Shown: piece by piece, positions 49,501-59,877 of the stretch
Numbering within the stretch: the first letter of the stretch is position 1
How the letters are laid out: each line of letters starts with the position of its first letter
Assembly: GCA_029931535.1 (NCBI GenBank)
Contig: JAQPZY010001621.1
Span: forward strand, 992,001 to 1,056,000
DNA: 64,000 nucleotides
Origin: Margaritifera margaritifera
Taxonomy: Eukaryota > Mollusca > Bivalvia > Unionida > Margaritiferidae
Direction of reading: 5' to 3'
Notes under the pieces: model-generated
Database searches by the model: none
What the model saw: only the letters and a program-made list of their open reading frames with translations
Told to the model about the DNA's origin: nothing
Program-made: the position numbers and the translations under genes

Positions 49501-52500
49501 GTTTAAACACATATTTAATTAATTTGAGATCAACAAATAAAAGATAATTGAACAATTTTTCCTTTTTATGACAGTGTCTTGTTGTCCATCAGCTTTCTAG
49601 TAGTTGACCCGCCCTGACCAGAAACTTGTCCATATTTTATGTTTATCTAAATTTATGTCATTACTGTTAATGTTATTATTAATCTGACACTATTAATCTG
49701 TGTCTAAACTGTCTGAGAGTTGTTAACTTTCCATGTGGGATTTTTGTTTAGCAATTACCCCTCGGGCCAAAATAGAATGTAACAACAGTTGTGATTGGTT
49801 TGAGTACTTAAACTTGCCATATACCTTTAGCTGAAGTTAGCGAACAGAAGCAACTGTCACATGTTATACAGCAAGTGTCCATTTCTTCAACAAACCAATG
49901 AGAAAGTGTATCACATGTACTAGATCATAAGCATACAGTGTGTCAAGCCGAAGATGAAAGAAACTGCTTACCATATTTGGGTGTGTTGACAAAAGACAAT
50001 GCAAGTCCTTGTTTCTATAAGGATTCATCCTAAGGGTTTGGTATTATGGACTGTGAATACTTAATCAGATAATGAGTAGCAGACACATAGTGATTAGTGT
50101 GGCCTCTTACTGACAGCAATCATCCAGCACTCTGCAACAGAATTATATGAAGATCATTTGGGAACCTGCTACAGGTACCCCGATGGACAATTCTATGATC
50201 AAATGTTTGTCGCTGGAAAATATATACAATTCCATTATAACTTTTAACACAATCATTTTTAAATAATATTTTTCGGTTGCCCAACTTTTCTTTTACATTG
50301 GGAAAACTTATTGCCTGGTATTAATTTTTAGTTGTCCTGGTTTCCCAGGCAATGGATTTTTCTACTTCTGCGTATCTATTTATTCTCCACAGGAGTTGTC
50401 CGTCACTTACATGAACTGGGCAAACTTAACCATGTATTCTGCACTGAAACCAGACCCTACAACCAAGGGTCTCGGCTCACTGCCTATGAACTTGTGTATG
50501 AGACAATGCCCGCTACCTTAATTTGTGACAGCATGGTTGCCATGGTAATGAAGAACAAGGGCATATCAGCAGTGGTAGTTGGTGCTGATAGAGTTGTCAG
50601 AAATGGGGATACGGCCAACAAGATAGGGACATACCAGCTGGCTATCTGTGCAAAATATCACAATATCCCTTTCTATGTTGCCTGTCCAGTTACAACATTT
50701 GACCCAAACATGAAGACTGGAGAGGAAATTCATATTGAGGAGCGACCTCATCATGAGATGACCAGAATAAAGGGTGTTTCTATAGCACCAGATGGTAAGT
50801 AAGATACTCATGTTTTTTTATTCTTTTCTGTTAATAGCAAGTGTTTCTACTAAAGATGCATATAGTTAATGGTTTTTGCACCAACACTTGAACTTTACCC
50901 ACCATTGCTTCATCACACTTTTCAAAGTTTTACCAAACTCTGAGTGCCCCTTTGCCTTGTTGTCTAGGAAGTTTGCTGGCATGCGGGCAAGTTGACAAAC
51001 CAATATCATTGGTGGAAAACTAGTCAAATCTCTGATGTATTTTGCAGAACAGTGACAACATGACTATTACCACTCATTTGGAATATTCCCGAACTGCAGC
51101 AGTTTGTTGGTAGTTTCAGTACGGAGCATGATGGGTAAAAAGTTCAAAATATTTTTACTGTGTTCTAAGATGGCAGTTGATATTTATCAGCAATTTCATG
51201 ACCACCAGAAGTGTGATGCATTAGTCAGTGAATCAGTGAAGAAATCTATCAATATAGGGATTATGAGATCAAAGGTACAGGATACTAAGTTCTGAGGAAT
51301 TTTAAGATTTCTAAGTAATGACATTAGCTATGCACTTCATTCATTGAACAAAACTTGTATATGACATTGCCCTTGGATCAAGGTGGTTGGTTGTCAAATG
51401 GTCATAGATCAAGGTAACCATGACTTGAAATAAGAAAATCAGATGCATTTTGTATATAAAGTTGCGTTGAACATGTCAGATCTTTTCCAAATTTAATTTG
51501 TGGTTGCCTTAAAACAGGTGACTGTAGATCAAAAATTCAAAGATTTTAATCAGGACACAGTGCAAGCTTTCTTTTACCTGCCAGCTATGGGGACAAACAA
51601 AGTGGCACCTTTCGAAAAGTTGCAGGTAAAAGGAAGAAAAACTGTTTGTATCTGTTAGTATATAATGCCCACCCAACTACAAACAACATTGAGTTTGATA
51701 TATCATTCCATAATGCACTAACAGATCAGGGTCTGTGCTGTTCACTTGAAATCACAAGTGGAATAGACGGCATAAACCACTGATCTGCTGGCACATTAGG
51801 TATTGCAGCCTTTTCATTACATTACCGTCTCTACTTGTGTATAAGCCAAATCCAAATAACATAGACCCTGATCTGCTGGCGCATAATGCACCGGCAGATC
51901 AGGGTCTGTGTTCTTTGTTCTGATTAGTCCTTACAAACTGCATAGACCCAGATCTGTCAGCACATTAAGCGACAGCAGATTTGGTATATTCAGTTTGCAG
52001 TTGGTATCAGTTTATACACAAGTAGAGACGGTATTTCACCCATGATAAGACCAGGGCCAGCCAAATAATTTTAGGGCGTTTTGTCAGATAGTAGGGTGTT
52101 AGCTTATCGTCAAGTATGGGTTTATCATCAGATAAACAATTCTACACATGGATAATTACAGCACAAGAAAACAGATTGGAGGCAAAACCAAAAAAATCAA
52201 GCTGGATGTAAGAGGTGATTTTTGGTCTCATCACAGTGACCTAGTTTTCTTGCTCTAGTGACTTTGCAAGGGTTTTGAATTATGCCATGGCAGATCAACT
52301 TTGCAAGGGTTTTGAATTATGCCATGGCAGAATGACTTTGCAAGGGTTTTAAATTATGCCATGGCAGAGTGACTTTGCAAGGGTTTTAAATTATGCCATG
52401 GCAGAGCAACTTTGCAAGGGTTTTGAATTATGCCATGGCAGAGCAGACAAGACAGCATTCCACAGAATTCTTGTTGAAGAAAGGCTACTGTTGCTAAGGT

Positions 52501-53303
52501 TGGACTATATTTTTAAAAGGCTAAGGTAAAAGCAAACCAAATCCTTAATGCTTCTCCTTAGAGTGGAAAGAACTGTTGAGGAACCTTTTGTTTTGCAAAT
52601 GAGCCCTGTTTGATATTGTGGATTTCATCAGATTTTGTGCACAGTGAACTTGAAACTCTGAGATTATTGGTGTACTGTACATAAGGGTCTAAATTGTAGG
52701 TTCACCATTGCAATTAGCTAATTGGTTTGCTTGTGAGACAATAATTATTGTTGGTTTTTTTTGGGGGGGGAGTTTTGTAGTTTGTTTTGTTTTGGTTTTT
52801 GTTGGTTTTAATAGCACTTTTAACACATTATTGGCTATATAATGTCAAGGAAATGGGAACTAAGTGCATATCCCAAAGACAATGAGGAAGTTGACACAGG
52901 CTGGCCTGTGTGGGTATCAAACCTGCAACCCTTGGATTACAAGTCTGACACTGTACTAACTGAGCTGTTGCAGCTCCCTTTTTAGTTTTGTCAAAAGGTT
53001 TCAGAAATTATATAAAATACCAGACTATTATTACTTTTGTATAAAAAGTGTAAATAAAAAATACAAATGCTTTTAGAACATGTGAAGTTAGGTATTTACA
53101 CTTGTTTTACAGGTATTAACTGCTACAACCCAGCCTTTGATGTCACACCTGCTGAGCTGATTACAGGTGGAATAATCACAGAGTATGGAGTCTTCCTACC
53201 AGATGAAATTCATAATTGTCTTAGGACCATGGACAAGTCCAAGCATGAAGAATTTCCAAGGTCACGGTCTAGAACAAATTTTCAAGTTTTTAGTGAAAGA
53301 TAG
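39540..53303 (+). CDS. MRI1: Methylthioribose-1-phosphate isomerase (five exons)
   Basis: The exons are 39540-39695, 44134-44369, 47884-48053, 50393-50794 and 53113-53303, all with GT-AG introns and consistent phases. They encode 384 residues, close to the ~370 of animal homologues. The enzyme isomerises 5-methylthioribose-1-phosphate to methylthioribulose-1-phosphate in the methionine salvage pathway (cytosol/nucleus). Diagnostic segments are [47 protein letters not shown] (catalytic Cys about 173), [40 protein letters not shown] (catalytic Asp about 260) and [20 protein letters not shown]. The start at 39540 adds eight residues to the usual family start, which would be Met9 at 39564. No lesion is seen, so the gene should be functional. 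Confidence 0.95.
40940..41930. repeat. Array of ~120-bp 'GGGTAAGGAAGAA' units in MRI1 intron 1
   Basis: About seven diverged units, each with ACCAAACTTTGTGGAT, CTTGGGGTAAGGAAGAACCC and a GGTCAAGGTCAC-like word. An AG-rich/poly-G insert (about 41690-41870) interrupts the array before the last unit. A (TA)n run follows at about 41970-41990. Confidence 0.75.
41931..43497. other. MRI1 intron 1, unassigned part
   Basis: AT-rich with C-rich patches at 42005-42020 and 42150-42190 and a short (ATT)n tract near 43108-43135. No coding signal is supported. Confidence 0.4.
43492..43582. repeat. (TA)n / (CA)n microsatellite
   Basis: About 70 bases of perfect TA dinucleotides followed by a short AC run. 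The 'IYIY' ORFs on both strands are products of it. Confidence 0.97.
43683..43742 (-). repeat. Terminus of the 'GGCCCAAGTGGGTC' repeat family
   Basis: The reverse complement reads GAGGCCCAAGTGGGTCTGAC followed by GCTCACCTGAC, matching the left end of the repeat at 23338. The body of the element may be the neighbouring sequence toward lower coordinates. Confidence 0.6.
44134..44369 (+). CDS. MRI1: MRI1 exon 2
   Basis: Acceptor CTTATTAG, donor GTATGT; phase 0 in, phase 2 out. Encodes [20 protein letters not shown] and the TSRPTAVNM substrate-pocket segment. Confidence 0.95.
44518..44722. repeat. ~31-bp minisatellite, seven copies
   Basis: Tandem TTTAAGCCTTTACTATGGAA / AATATTTTGCA units just inside MRI1 intron 2. 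Confidence 0.9.
45010..46190 (+). repeat. ~1.2-kb interspersed repeat, copy B
   Basis: Collinear with 31670-32890 along its length, for example GCGTGGTGGAGGGATAAATA, GCAGGCATGC, CAGCAGATGTTCTACACAAA and TATTGACAAGGGTTTGC. A TACAGTAAAACTC word lies just upstream (44945) and could be an element terminus. Confidence 0.78.
46240..47765 (+). repeat. Local duplication in MRI1 intron 2
   Basis: 46240-46640 matches 47235-47560 (CATAATGCTATAATGTCTAG versus CATTATGCTATAATGTCTAG, then TTTCCAGATTTCAGTTT). 46935-47165 matches 47565-47765 (CCATATTTTATGAGAGA, CATCTCATTTTTCTGTATT, TCTGATGCT-AAGTTTACTT). The two copies are adjacent and diverged; a C-rich/A-rich insert (46380-46460) lies in the first. Confidence 0.75.
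47370..47460 (+). other. tRNA-like segment, possible SINE head
   Basis: GGCCAAATGGATAGAGTG resembles a pol III A box, and GAGTTTGCACC, about 60 bases later, resembles a B box, with a (CA)n run between. No clear 3' tail is visible. Tentative. Confidence 0.25.
47884..48053 (+). CDS. MRI1: MRI1 exon 3
   Basis: Acceptor CTTACTTCAG, donor GTATGT; phase 2 in, phase 1 out. Encodes [20 protein letters not shown] and [19 protein letters not shown] with the catalytic cysteine. Confidence 0.95.
48661..48880. mobile_element. Palindromic MITE, copy 2
   Basis: Ends with CCATATATACTCACATATAA and, inverted, TTATACACGAGTTTAGATGG. It contains three AGATCTG-centred arms (TAGACCCTGATCTGCTGGCA, AGAGACCCAGATCTGCCAGC). 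A detached core fragment lies at about 48110-48150. Confidence 0.75.
49087..49265. mobile_element. TA-flanked MITE of pogo/Tigger type
   Basis: The left end CAGTGAAGCCTGCCTTTAAA and the inverted right end CAGTCAAACCTGTCTTGAAA form ~27-bp terminal inverted repeats. TA flanks both sides (49085-49086 and 49266-49267). 179 bp, no coding capacity. CAGT termini with a TA target are typical of pogo/Tigger elements. Confidence 0.82.
49255..50375 (-). repeat. Interspersed repeat, inverted partner of 27290-29295
   Basis: Blocks at 49255-49405, 49715-50115 and 50270-50375 match the complement of the other copy in the expected order. It ends about 18 bases before the MRI1 exon 4 acceptor. Confidence 0.7.
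50393..50794 (+). CDS. MRI1: MRI1 exon 4
   Basis: Acceptor TTCTCCACAG, donor GTAAGT; phase 1 in, phase 1 out. Encodes [20 protein letters not shown] and [20 protein letters not shown], with the catalytic aspartate in NGDTANK. Confidence 0.96.
50795..51700. other. MRI1 intron 4, first part
   Basis: No motif, repeat or gene recognised; the plus-strand ORF at 51104-51295 has no support. Confidence 0.4.
51825..52031. mobile_element. Palindromic MITE, copy 3
   Basis: Ends CCGTCTCTACTTGTGTATAA and, inverted, TTATACACAAGTAGAGACGG, a perfect 20-base inverted match, flanked by TA. Contains the AGACCCAGATCTG arms. A core fragment of the same family lies just upstream at about 51715-51800. Confidence 0.82.
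52259..52445. repeat. 37-bp minisatellite, five copies
   Basis: Nearly perfect tandem ACTTTGCAAGGGTTTTGAAT / TATGCCATGGCAGAGC units in MRI1 intron 4. Confidence 0.92.
52770..52980 (-). mobile_element. tRNA-derived SINE
   Basis: On the minus strand a tRNA-like head begins near 52978. An A box is seen as AGCTCAGTTAGTAC (complement of about 52953-52966) and a B box as GGTTTGATACC (52923-52913), spaced as in a tRNA. An unrelated body of ~90 bases follows, and then an A-rich AAAACCAACAAAAACC tail near 52810-52775. This is the build of a SINE transcribed by RNA polymerase III. The anticodon stem is degraded, so it is not a tRNA gene. Confidence 0.7.
53113..53303 (+). CDS. MRI1: MRI1 exon 5 (last)
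   Basis: Acceptor TTGTTTTACAG; phase 1 in. Encodes [20 protein letters not shown] and the [12 protein letters not shown] segment, then a family-variable tail ending FQVFSER and TAG. No AATAAA is seen before the Tigger element at 53858. Confidence 0.94.
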
Positions 53304-53857
53304 CCATGGGAGTAGTAAACTTTGTTTCTAGTCTAGGAATATACTCTTCCATCTTGATCAGGAGTAACACTTAGTAATTTTCATTAGTATTTTGAACTAT
53401 TAATAATAATCTTCAAATAGCATTTGTTCCATGCAGTGAAAAATTATTTTTTGAAGTACAAATTACATTATCGGGATCTGTGGTTCATTACAGTGGGACT
53501 GACTTTCCAATTTATAATGCACATTGGTGTATCTCTATATATCACTTATGAAATTTTCCATACTTTTACTCGCAAAAGTCATAATTTATTTTCATTAATC
53601 AAAAGTAAAACAAACTTTGACTTTACATTTTAAGGATGGGATTGTCACTTTACTTATATATCCACATATATACCCTTTCAATTATTGCTTATGGTTTTGT
53701 CTCTCTTTTTATCTGTCAGCCCACCCAGTTACTAGTCTATCTATCTGTTATCTGTCTATCTGCATTGAAATCAGATAAAAAATTTCACCTAGAAATAATT
53801 ATTTTTACAGCTGTAATGTTTACAAATTTTCCCAGCAATCAAAGAACATAAATGGTA

Positions 53858-56815
53858 CAGTAAAGCCCCGCTATAGCACGCTTTGTTATAGCACAAATTC
53901 GGATATAACACGATCGTGGCATGGCTCCCGAAATTCCATAAATTTTTTCGTACATGAAAAAATTTATATTTTTTTCAAAGTACAAAAAATAATGTGTAAA
54001 AAGTTAATCGTCATTTTGGGGAAGAGATCGTGTATGAATTTGGATATAATACGATTGTGGCGTGGCTCCCGAAATTTCACAATAATTTCGCCAATTTCTT
54101 GAACAACTGCAAAGTTTTGTGCCAAAATAAACAAGAGTTTGATTTAATAATTTGGCAAGATGTGTTGTATTCTTGAAGTAAAAGTGACTTATGATTGCAT
54201 CTTTCTTTATATGAATAAATATGCTGAACATTTCTATTTGTGAATGTTCATTTCAAATGTATCTGTAGTCAATCACTGCACTTTGATCTTAGTTTATTTT
54301 TGAAAGATGTCAGCTCATTTTAAAGCTGACTTTAAAGCTGATAAGTGTTAATCTTATTTTATTGATACATGAACAATAAAGTCATTAAGTCTTCTTTGTG
54401 TTTTTCTTCAATACATTCTGTGTAAAATCGTTGCTCAAGCAATAGCTGACATATGTTTGCTCATTCAACTGCATACACAGCCAAGCACCAAACAATGTTG
54501 TCCATTCCCTATAAAAATGACCCCATTGTTGATTAACAATTATTCTTGCTGTATTCGTTCAAACAAATAGGTGTCAGAGTTTTAATTAGTAGTTATTTAC
54601 AATGGATAACAGTACACGGAACCGTAAAGCTTATACTGTTAAAGAGAAGCTTGAAGCCATGGACAGGATTAAGTCGGGTGTTAAACAAACACAATTAGCT
54701 CGAGATTTAGGCGTTCATGAGTCGACCATCCAAGGATGGAAGAGGGAAGAAGCGAAATTAATAGAGATGTTGATAGATCTGCATGAAAGTGAGGGATTGA
54801 TGAGAAAGAAAGCCAGACTAGCTGGAGACACGCAACTTGATACAGCCCTGTATCAGTGGTTTGTTCAGACTAGAGCTGAAGGAGTGCCTATATCGGGACC
54901 TATTATGAAAGCACAAGCTGAAAAATTTCACATTGACTTACATGGGCAAGATTCCAGTTTTAAAGCTAGCAATGGATGGCTAGACCGTTTTAAGAAACGA
55001 CATGGAATTAGCAAAGTGACTTTCGGGAAAAATCTGCTCTTCAGATTCTGAAGCTGCTATAACCTATCCGGACAAACTGAGGGAATTAATAGAAGAAGGT
55101 GGATATTCCCCAGAGCAGATTTACAATTGTAATGAAACTGGGTTTTGTTACAAAATGATGCTCGACACCACCCTGGCTGTGAAAACAGATAAACACAAAC
55201 ATGAAGAGTTTAAGAAAATAAAGGAGAGATTGACTTTGCTATTTTGTTTTAATAAAATGGGAAATCACAAACTGAAACCACTCTGTATCAGAAAATTCAA
55301 GTCGCCAAGATGCTTTCATCATGTGAATATGAAGTCTCTACCTTTTTCATATGATGCAATGAAAAATGCATGGCTGACAGCCGCATTGTTTGAAAACTGG
55401 TTTCAAAATGAATTTGTACCAACAGTTCGATCCCACCTGAGAAGTGTGAAGATGGAGCTGAAGGCATTGCTATTGTTAGACAACTGCCCTGCCCACCCAC
55501 ATGCAGACAGCCTGGTTAGTAGGGACGGGAAGATAAAAGTCAGCTTCCTCCTGAAGAATACCACTTCCAGGATTCAGCAGCTGGACCAGGGCATAATTTC
55601 AGTATTTAAAATGAGCTATAGAAGGGAACTTGTGAAAAAGATTGTTTCTGATGAAACTTCAGTTCAGGCAACACTACGGAGTCTAAATTTGAAAGAGGTG
55701 ATGTACCTTGGGGGCAAATCCTGGGATGCCATTACGCCCAGCTGCATTGAGAAATTCTGGGAGAAAGGACTGGGGACAGCATTTTCTATTAGCCAGGATA
55801 ACAGCAGTGATGTCAGTGATGATGACGATAGTTTATTTGATGGTTTTTCGGAGAAGGATGTGTCAGATGCTGAGAGGGCATTTGGGATGTTAATGCAGTC
55901 AAGTGAAAGTGTGCGTGAATGGCTCACTGATGATAATGACTGCCCAGTTGTAGACCTTGTTTCTGATGCAGAAATTATTCAGAATGTAACGGTAAACAAA
56001 ACCAATGATGATGCTGCCGATGGTGATGCTTCTGATGATGACAGTGACAACACATGGGGATCAACCACCATCAGCAACAGATGCAATCCAAAGCTTAGAG
56101 TGTGCAATACGATGGCTGGAGACTCAGGATGTTGACTATATTCGAATTCTTCAGTTGAGGAATATGGTTGACTTTGCTAAGAGTAAATGTGACAGTAGAA
56201 AGAAGCAGCTGAAAATTAATCAGTTTTTCCAAAAACAATAAAGTATTCTCATTCGTAGCAGATACAATTATAGCAGTATGAAATTTATACTTACACCGTT
56301 TATTGACCTTGGGACATACACATGCATACACACTGAACCCTAAATGTGCTTCATCATTCCTTAAGTGATTTATCGATTATTATTTTTTCTTTTTTGTACA
56401 GAATTCAGACACATAATGATCTATGACTAAATATTATACTTCTGTGTGCATATTTTCGATGGAATTATTATGGACTCACTCCTACGCATGCCATGAGATC
56501 GGTTGGTGAGTACACGTGTTGATCCTTTAACTATTCATGCTATACATTAGACCTGTAGATATAAATGTACCAATACATGGTTCTCTGAATAAAGTAAAAT
56601 ATTATATGTGCAATCTCTGTTTTCACTGCATGTGTATTTCTCGTTTAATATGCATTGATTTAAGATGGTAACTGTGCCAATGAAGCACGTTTGTTTTGCA
56701 CCCACACTCCCCCCCCCCCTTTTTTTTTTTGGTGCATGCATCATTTTCTTCAGCTAAATGACTTGGTTTTGTCTAGGTTGGTTATAGCATAGTTGGGGAC
56801 ATAGCACAGTTCTAA
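53858..56815 (+). mobile_element. Tigger/pogo-type DNA transposon, inactive
   Basis: The left end is TA followed by CAGTAAAGCCCCGCTATAGC, a typical Tigger/pogo terminus. A subterminal segment (TTCGGATATAACACGATCGT and TGGCATGGCTCCCGAAATT, 53908-53942) is repeated at 54038-54080. The transposase follows at 54602-56241. The right end is degraded: the best candidate is GGTTATAGCATAGTTGGGGA at 56779-56798, with GGGG and ATAGCAC words resembling the inverted left end. Confidence 0.8.
54602..56241 (+). pseudogene. Tigger transposase (CENP-B-like), two frameshifts
   Basis: The N-terminal frame (54602-55051) has a psq-type helix-turn-helix (KLEAMDRIKSGVKQTQLARD, LGVHESTIQGWKRE) and a CENP-B HTH domain ending WLDRFKKRHGI. 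A shift in the A-run near 55025-55031 moves to the DDE domain: EEGGYSPEQIYNCNETGF, LLLLDNCPAHP, KNTTSRIQQLDQG, then an acidic region. A second shift near 56050-56080 leads to the C-terminal LQLRNMVDFAK / QLKINQFFQK end. The first acidic catalytic position is Asn (CNETG instead of the usual DETG), while the second and third Asp are present. This copy is inactive on three counts. Confidence 0.9.
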
Positions 56816-57900
56816 AAAAAACAAAACATTATATCTATAGGACAGCTGTCAAAGAGTTTTTCAATAACAAGTATAAGTATGAATAAAATAAAATTAATTT
56901 TGTTGATATCATAATCAAATCTAACAAGAATTGTTTGAGTATTATTTAGTAAGTGTATTATTTAAACAAAAACCTTTGCAAAATATGCACAGGATATGGT
57001 AATGGAAAAATGTGTAATCTATAATAATAATAATAATAATGACTTTACTTAAAGAGTTTGACACAATTAGTTGCATGGAACTACTTCATCAACTATTGCT
57101 CCTTATGAGTATATCACATCTAGGTAATTCGCTTATTTTTCTCAAGAAAAGCTCATACATGACTTGTTCATTATCCTTTGCACAAATATTGACAAAAGCA
57201 GAGAGGAGAGTGTAGTCATGAAATTAATTTTACCGTAATCTACTGTTTGTTGTTTTTAGTGTTTATGTTGTTCATGTTTTTTATTATGTTGCTGTTTCCT
57301 TCAAACACTGAAATTTCTTTTATTAAGTCTTTGTAATTTCCTGTATTTAGAAGAAAAAAAAAGATGAAAATCTCAACAACAACAAATTTTGTTAAGTTTT
57401 CAAAATTTCCATTTGAAAAGTACAGGTAGTTGAAATAGTGCAGTAATGTTCAGATTATTGATCCCAATTGATTCCTTCTGTTCAGATTTTGTACTGCATT
57501 AAAATGTTTACAGCTGTCACTATGTCTCTCTTTCTATATATGTATGTATGTATGTTACAGTAATCTAGCAATTGTGAAAGGAAGAAAAAGGAAAAACTAG
57601 GTTTTTATTTATCAAACAGGTAATGTCCCCACTGCAGCCAAAAAATCCAAATAAAAAATTTTACAAAAAAGAAATAAAGAATAAAAATAATTAAATTCAT
57701 TTCAATGGCATTAACATATATATTGCTGTATATGGACACATTAGTAAGCTGTTCAATTAGCAGTGCTTCATTACAACCATAATAAGTGGTATGCCTCATT
57801 TTGTCTTAAATTATATTAATATAATGACTCACTATAGAACCCTTCTAAAAGAACCAGCAATGTATACACTACTCTTAAAATTACTAGACTAGTCAGATAT
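56816..57900. other. Intergenic, AT-rich
   Basis: Contains a (TAA)n tract near 57020-57038 and a short TATGTATG repeat at 57540-57555. No coding signal is supported. Confidence 0.45.
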
Positions 57901-57901
57901 A

Positions 57902-58019
57902 CCATATATACTCACGTATAAGCCGATACCAACTACAAACTGCATAGACCCAGATCTGCCATCGCATAATGTGCCAGCAGATCTGGGTCTGGACCCAGCT
58001 TGTACGCGAGTATATACGG
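57902..58019. mobile_element. Palindromic MITE, copy 4 (shortest)
   Basis: 118 bp between TA dinucleotides. The ends are CCATATATACTCACGTATAA and inverted CCGTATATACTCGCGTACAA. A single AGACCCAGATCTGCC hairpin fills the interior, so the whole element can fold on itself. Confidence 0.85.
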
Positions 58020-59872
58020 TAAGTATTTCACAAATTATACAAATTACAGGACCAGTTAGACTTAAGTATGATAAATACCAGTTCAAAAAGTCTTGTTAAG
58101 TGAAATTTGTCTTTTAATTTTATCTTTTAATTGGGATTCAGTGTAATCATCATAAAAGTCATATGCCATAATCTACTCTAATATGACAAGAGTCAGTCGA
58201 TTATCATGGTGATGCTTGTGATCACTTTCATGAGAATCTAATTAAGTGCAAACTCACTGGTTAAACTGGCTTCATTTCCATAACTGTTGTGAATTTCATG
58301 ATCCTTTCAACGTGATGACACAAGCTAATTAACAAATGAGGTATCTCCAGCTGATTACAGTTGATGGAAAGATGCCAAACATCACAGTAACACCAGGGTG
58401 TAGATCAGCCTTATTTTTGGGTACAATCACACACCAAAGACAAGTTTTTGTCATTGGCTAACATACAGGGCTCATATCATAACTGAAATTTTACCTGTAA
58501 ATGATACATGCACTATTTATCATAATAAGTAGACCATAGGAGAAGGGGGAGAGGTGTCATCCCTTGTATTATTGTTATATGTAGTACATATTATTTATAG
58601 GTAAATTGTAAGCAACAATAGAAGCACCTGTGGGCTAATTTGTAGATTGTTCTTCAAACTATGCAGTGATACAGTAAAAAAATAACTTGCAATTTCTAAT
58701 AAAACATACATATTTCTGATTGTTTTCTGATTCATATTTCTGATTTTTGTATAATTTTGGACTTTTTTTATATTTTTTATTTGATCTATATGTGTGTTCA
58801 AGGACAGCTGCTGTATTCTGATAGCAATAGTGACATGGAGTTGTACTCATTCTTGCCTATGCTATTAATGAAGAAGTGGTGACTGATAAAACTGCTATCT
58901 TTAGAAGATGACTAGTGCAACCATATTGATGTGTTTGGTTTCAGCGCTTTTTGGGTGTAATTCTAGCTTTGAAGCTTTAGTCTGTTTGTATTTGCTTATG
59001 ACAGATACACTTAGTTTGATGCTGAGAGCAAGGCAACAAACTTGACTGATACATGAATTTGTGAGTACAGCATGTCAGCTTGATTTATATTAAATGTCTG
59101 TCATCAATTTATTGACTTTATTTGACATATTAAGTTATAACATTCATTAATAATAAAATCCATTTTACCAATACTTGTGTAGGCCAAAGTAGGTTCTAAA
59201 TTTCATGTATCAATGAAAGTTGCTTGAACTGTCCCCACACCCCACCCCACCCCCATACAGTGTTAAAAAATATTTGTTTCCCTCGCTGCTTCATGCCCTT
59301 GCTTATGATGCAGTTGATGTTTATAAAGCCATTGCTCATGGTTTATATATAAATCGTGGATCAGGGCTGAGCAAATGCCACAAGCCAATGTCAGGGACTA
59401 TACATTTTCAAAGTCGGGCAAGTAACATTTTCCAAGTCACTAGTCCAGGACAAGTGCTTTTTGCCTAACTTAAAAAAAGTCGGGCAAGTGCCTAATTTCA
59501 TGCCATAATGACTTTATCTACCTTTATCTGGCTGTTATCGCCCTCCAGGCATACTGAATGCTTGATTCTACTCCTCTCCATGTATTTATTTACATCCAGT
59601 ATCACGCCTACTGGTGGTCATTGATAACTCTTGCATTTGCACGCTATGTTACCGCTTGACTGCATATTTGGCTAAGCGACTAAATTATTGACCAATCAAA
59701 ACACATGAGACAACACAAAGCTGGTATGAATAATTAGCAGTGTTTTAAATGGCTTCCTTGTATAGTGTTTACTTAAACCAGATCCTCATGAACGATTCAC
59801 CCTATGATTTTAATCCAGCAAATCAACCCAATTAAACTAATGAAAGGCACTTTACCGACATTAGTGTCAGTT
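58020..59872. other. Intergenic, AT-rich
   Basis: No gene is supported. A patch at about 59380-59500 (GTCGGGCAAGT twice, with 'ccaggacaagtgct') resembles one at 61970-62040 and looks like a short dispersed repeat. Confidence 0.4.
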
Positions 59873-59877
59873 ACCTT

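Noticed and set aside
52880..52980. Functional tRNA gene
   Set aside because: Only the A and B boxes are preserved; the anticodon and acceptor stems do not pair, and a SINE body and tail follow.
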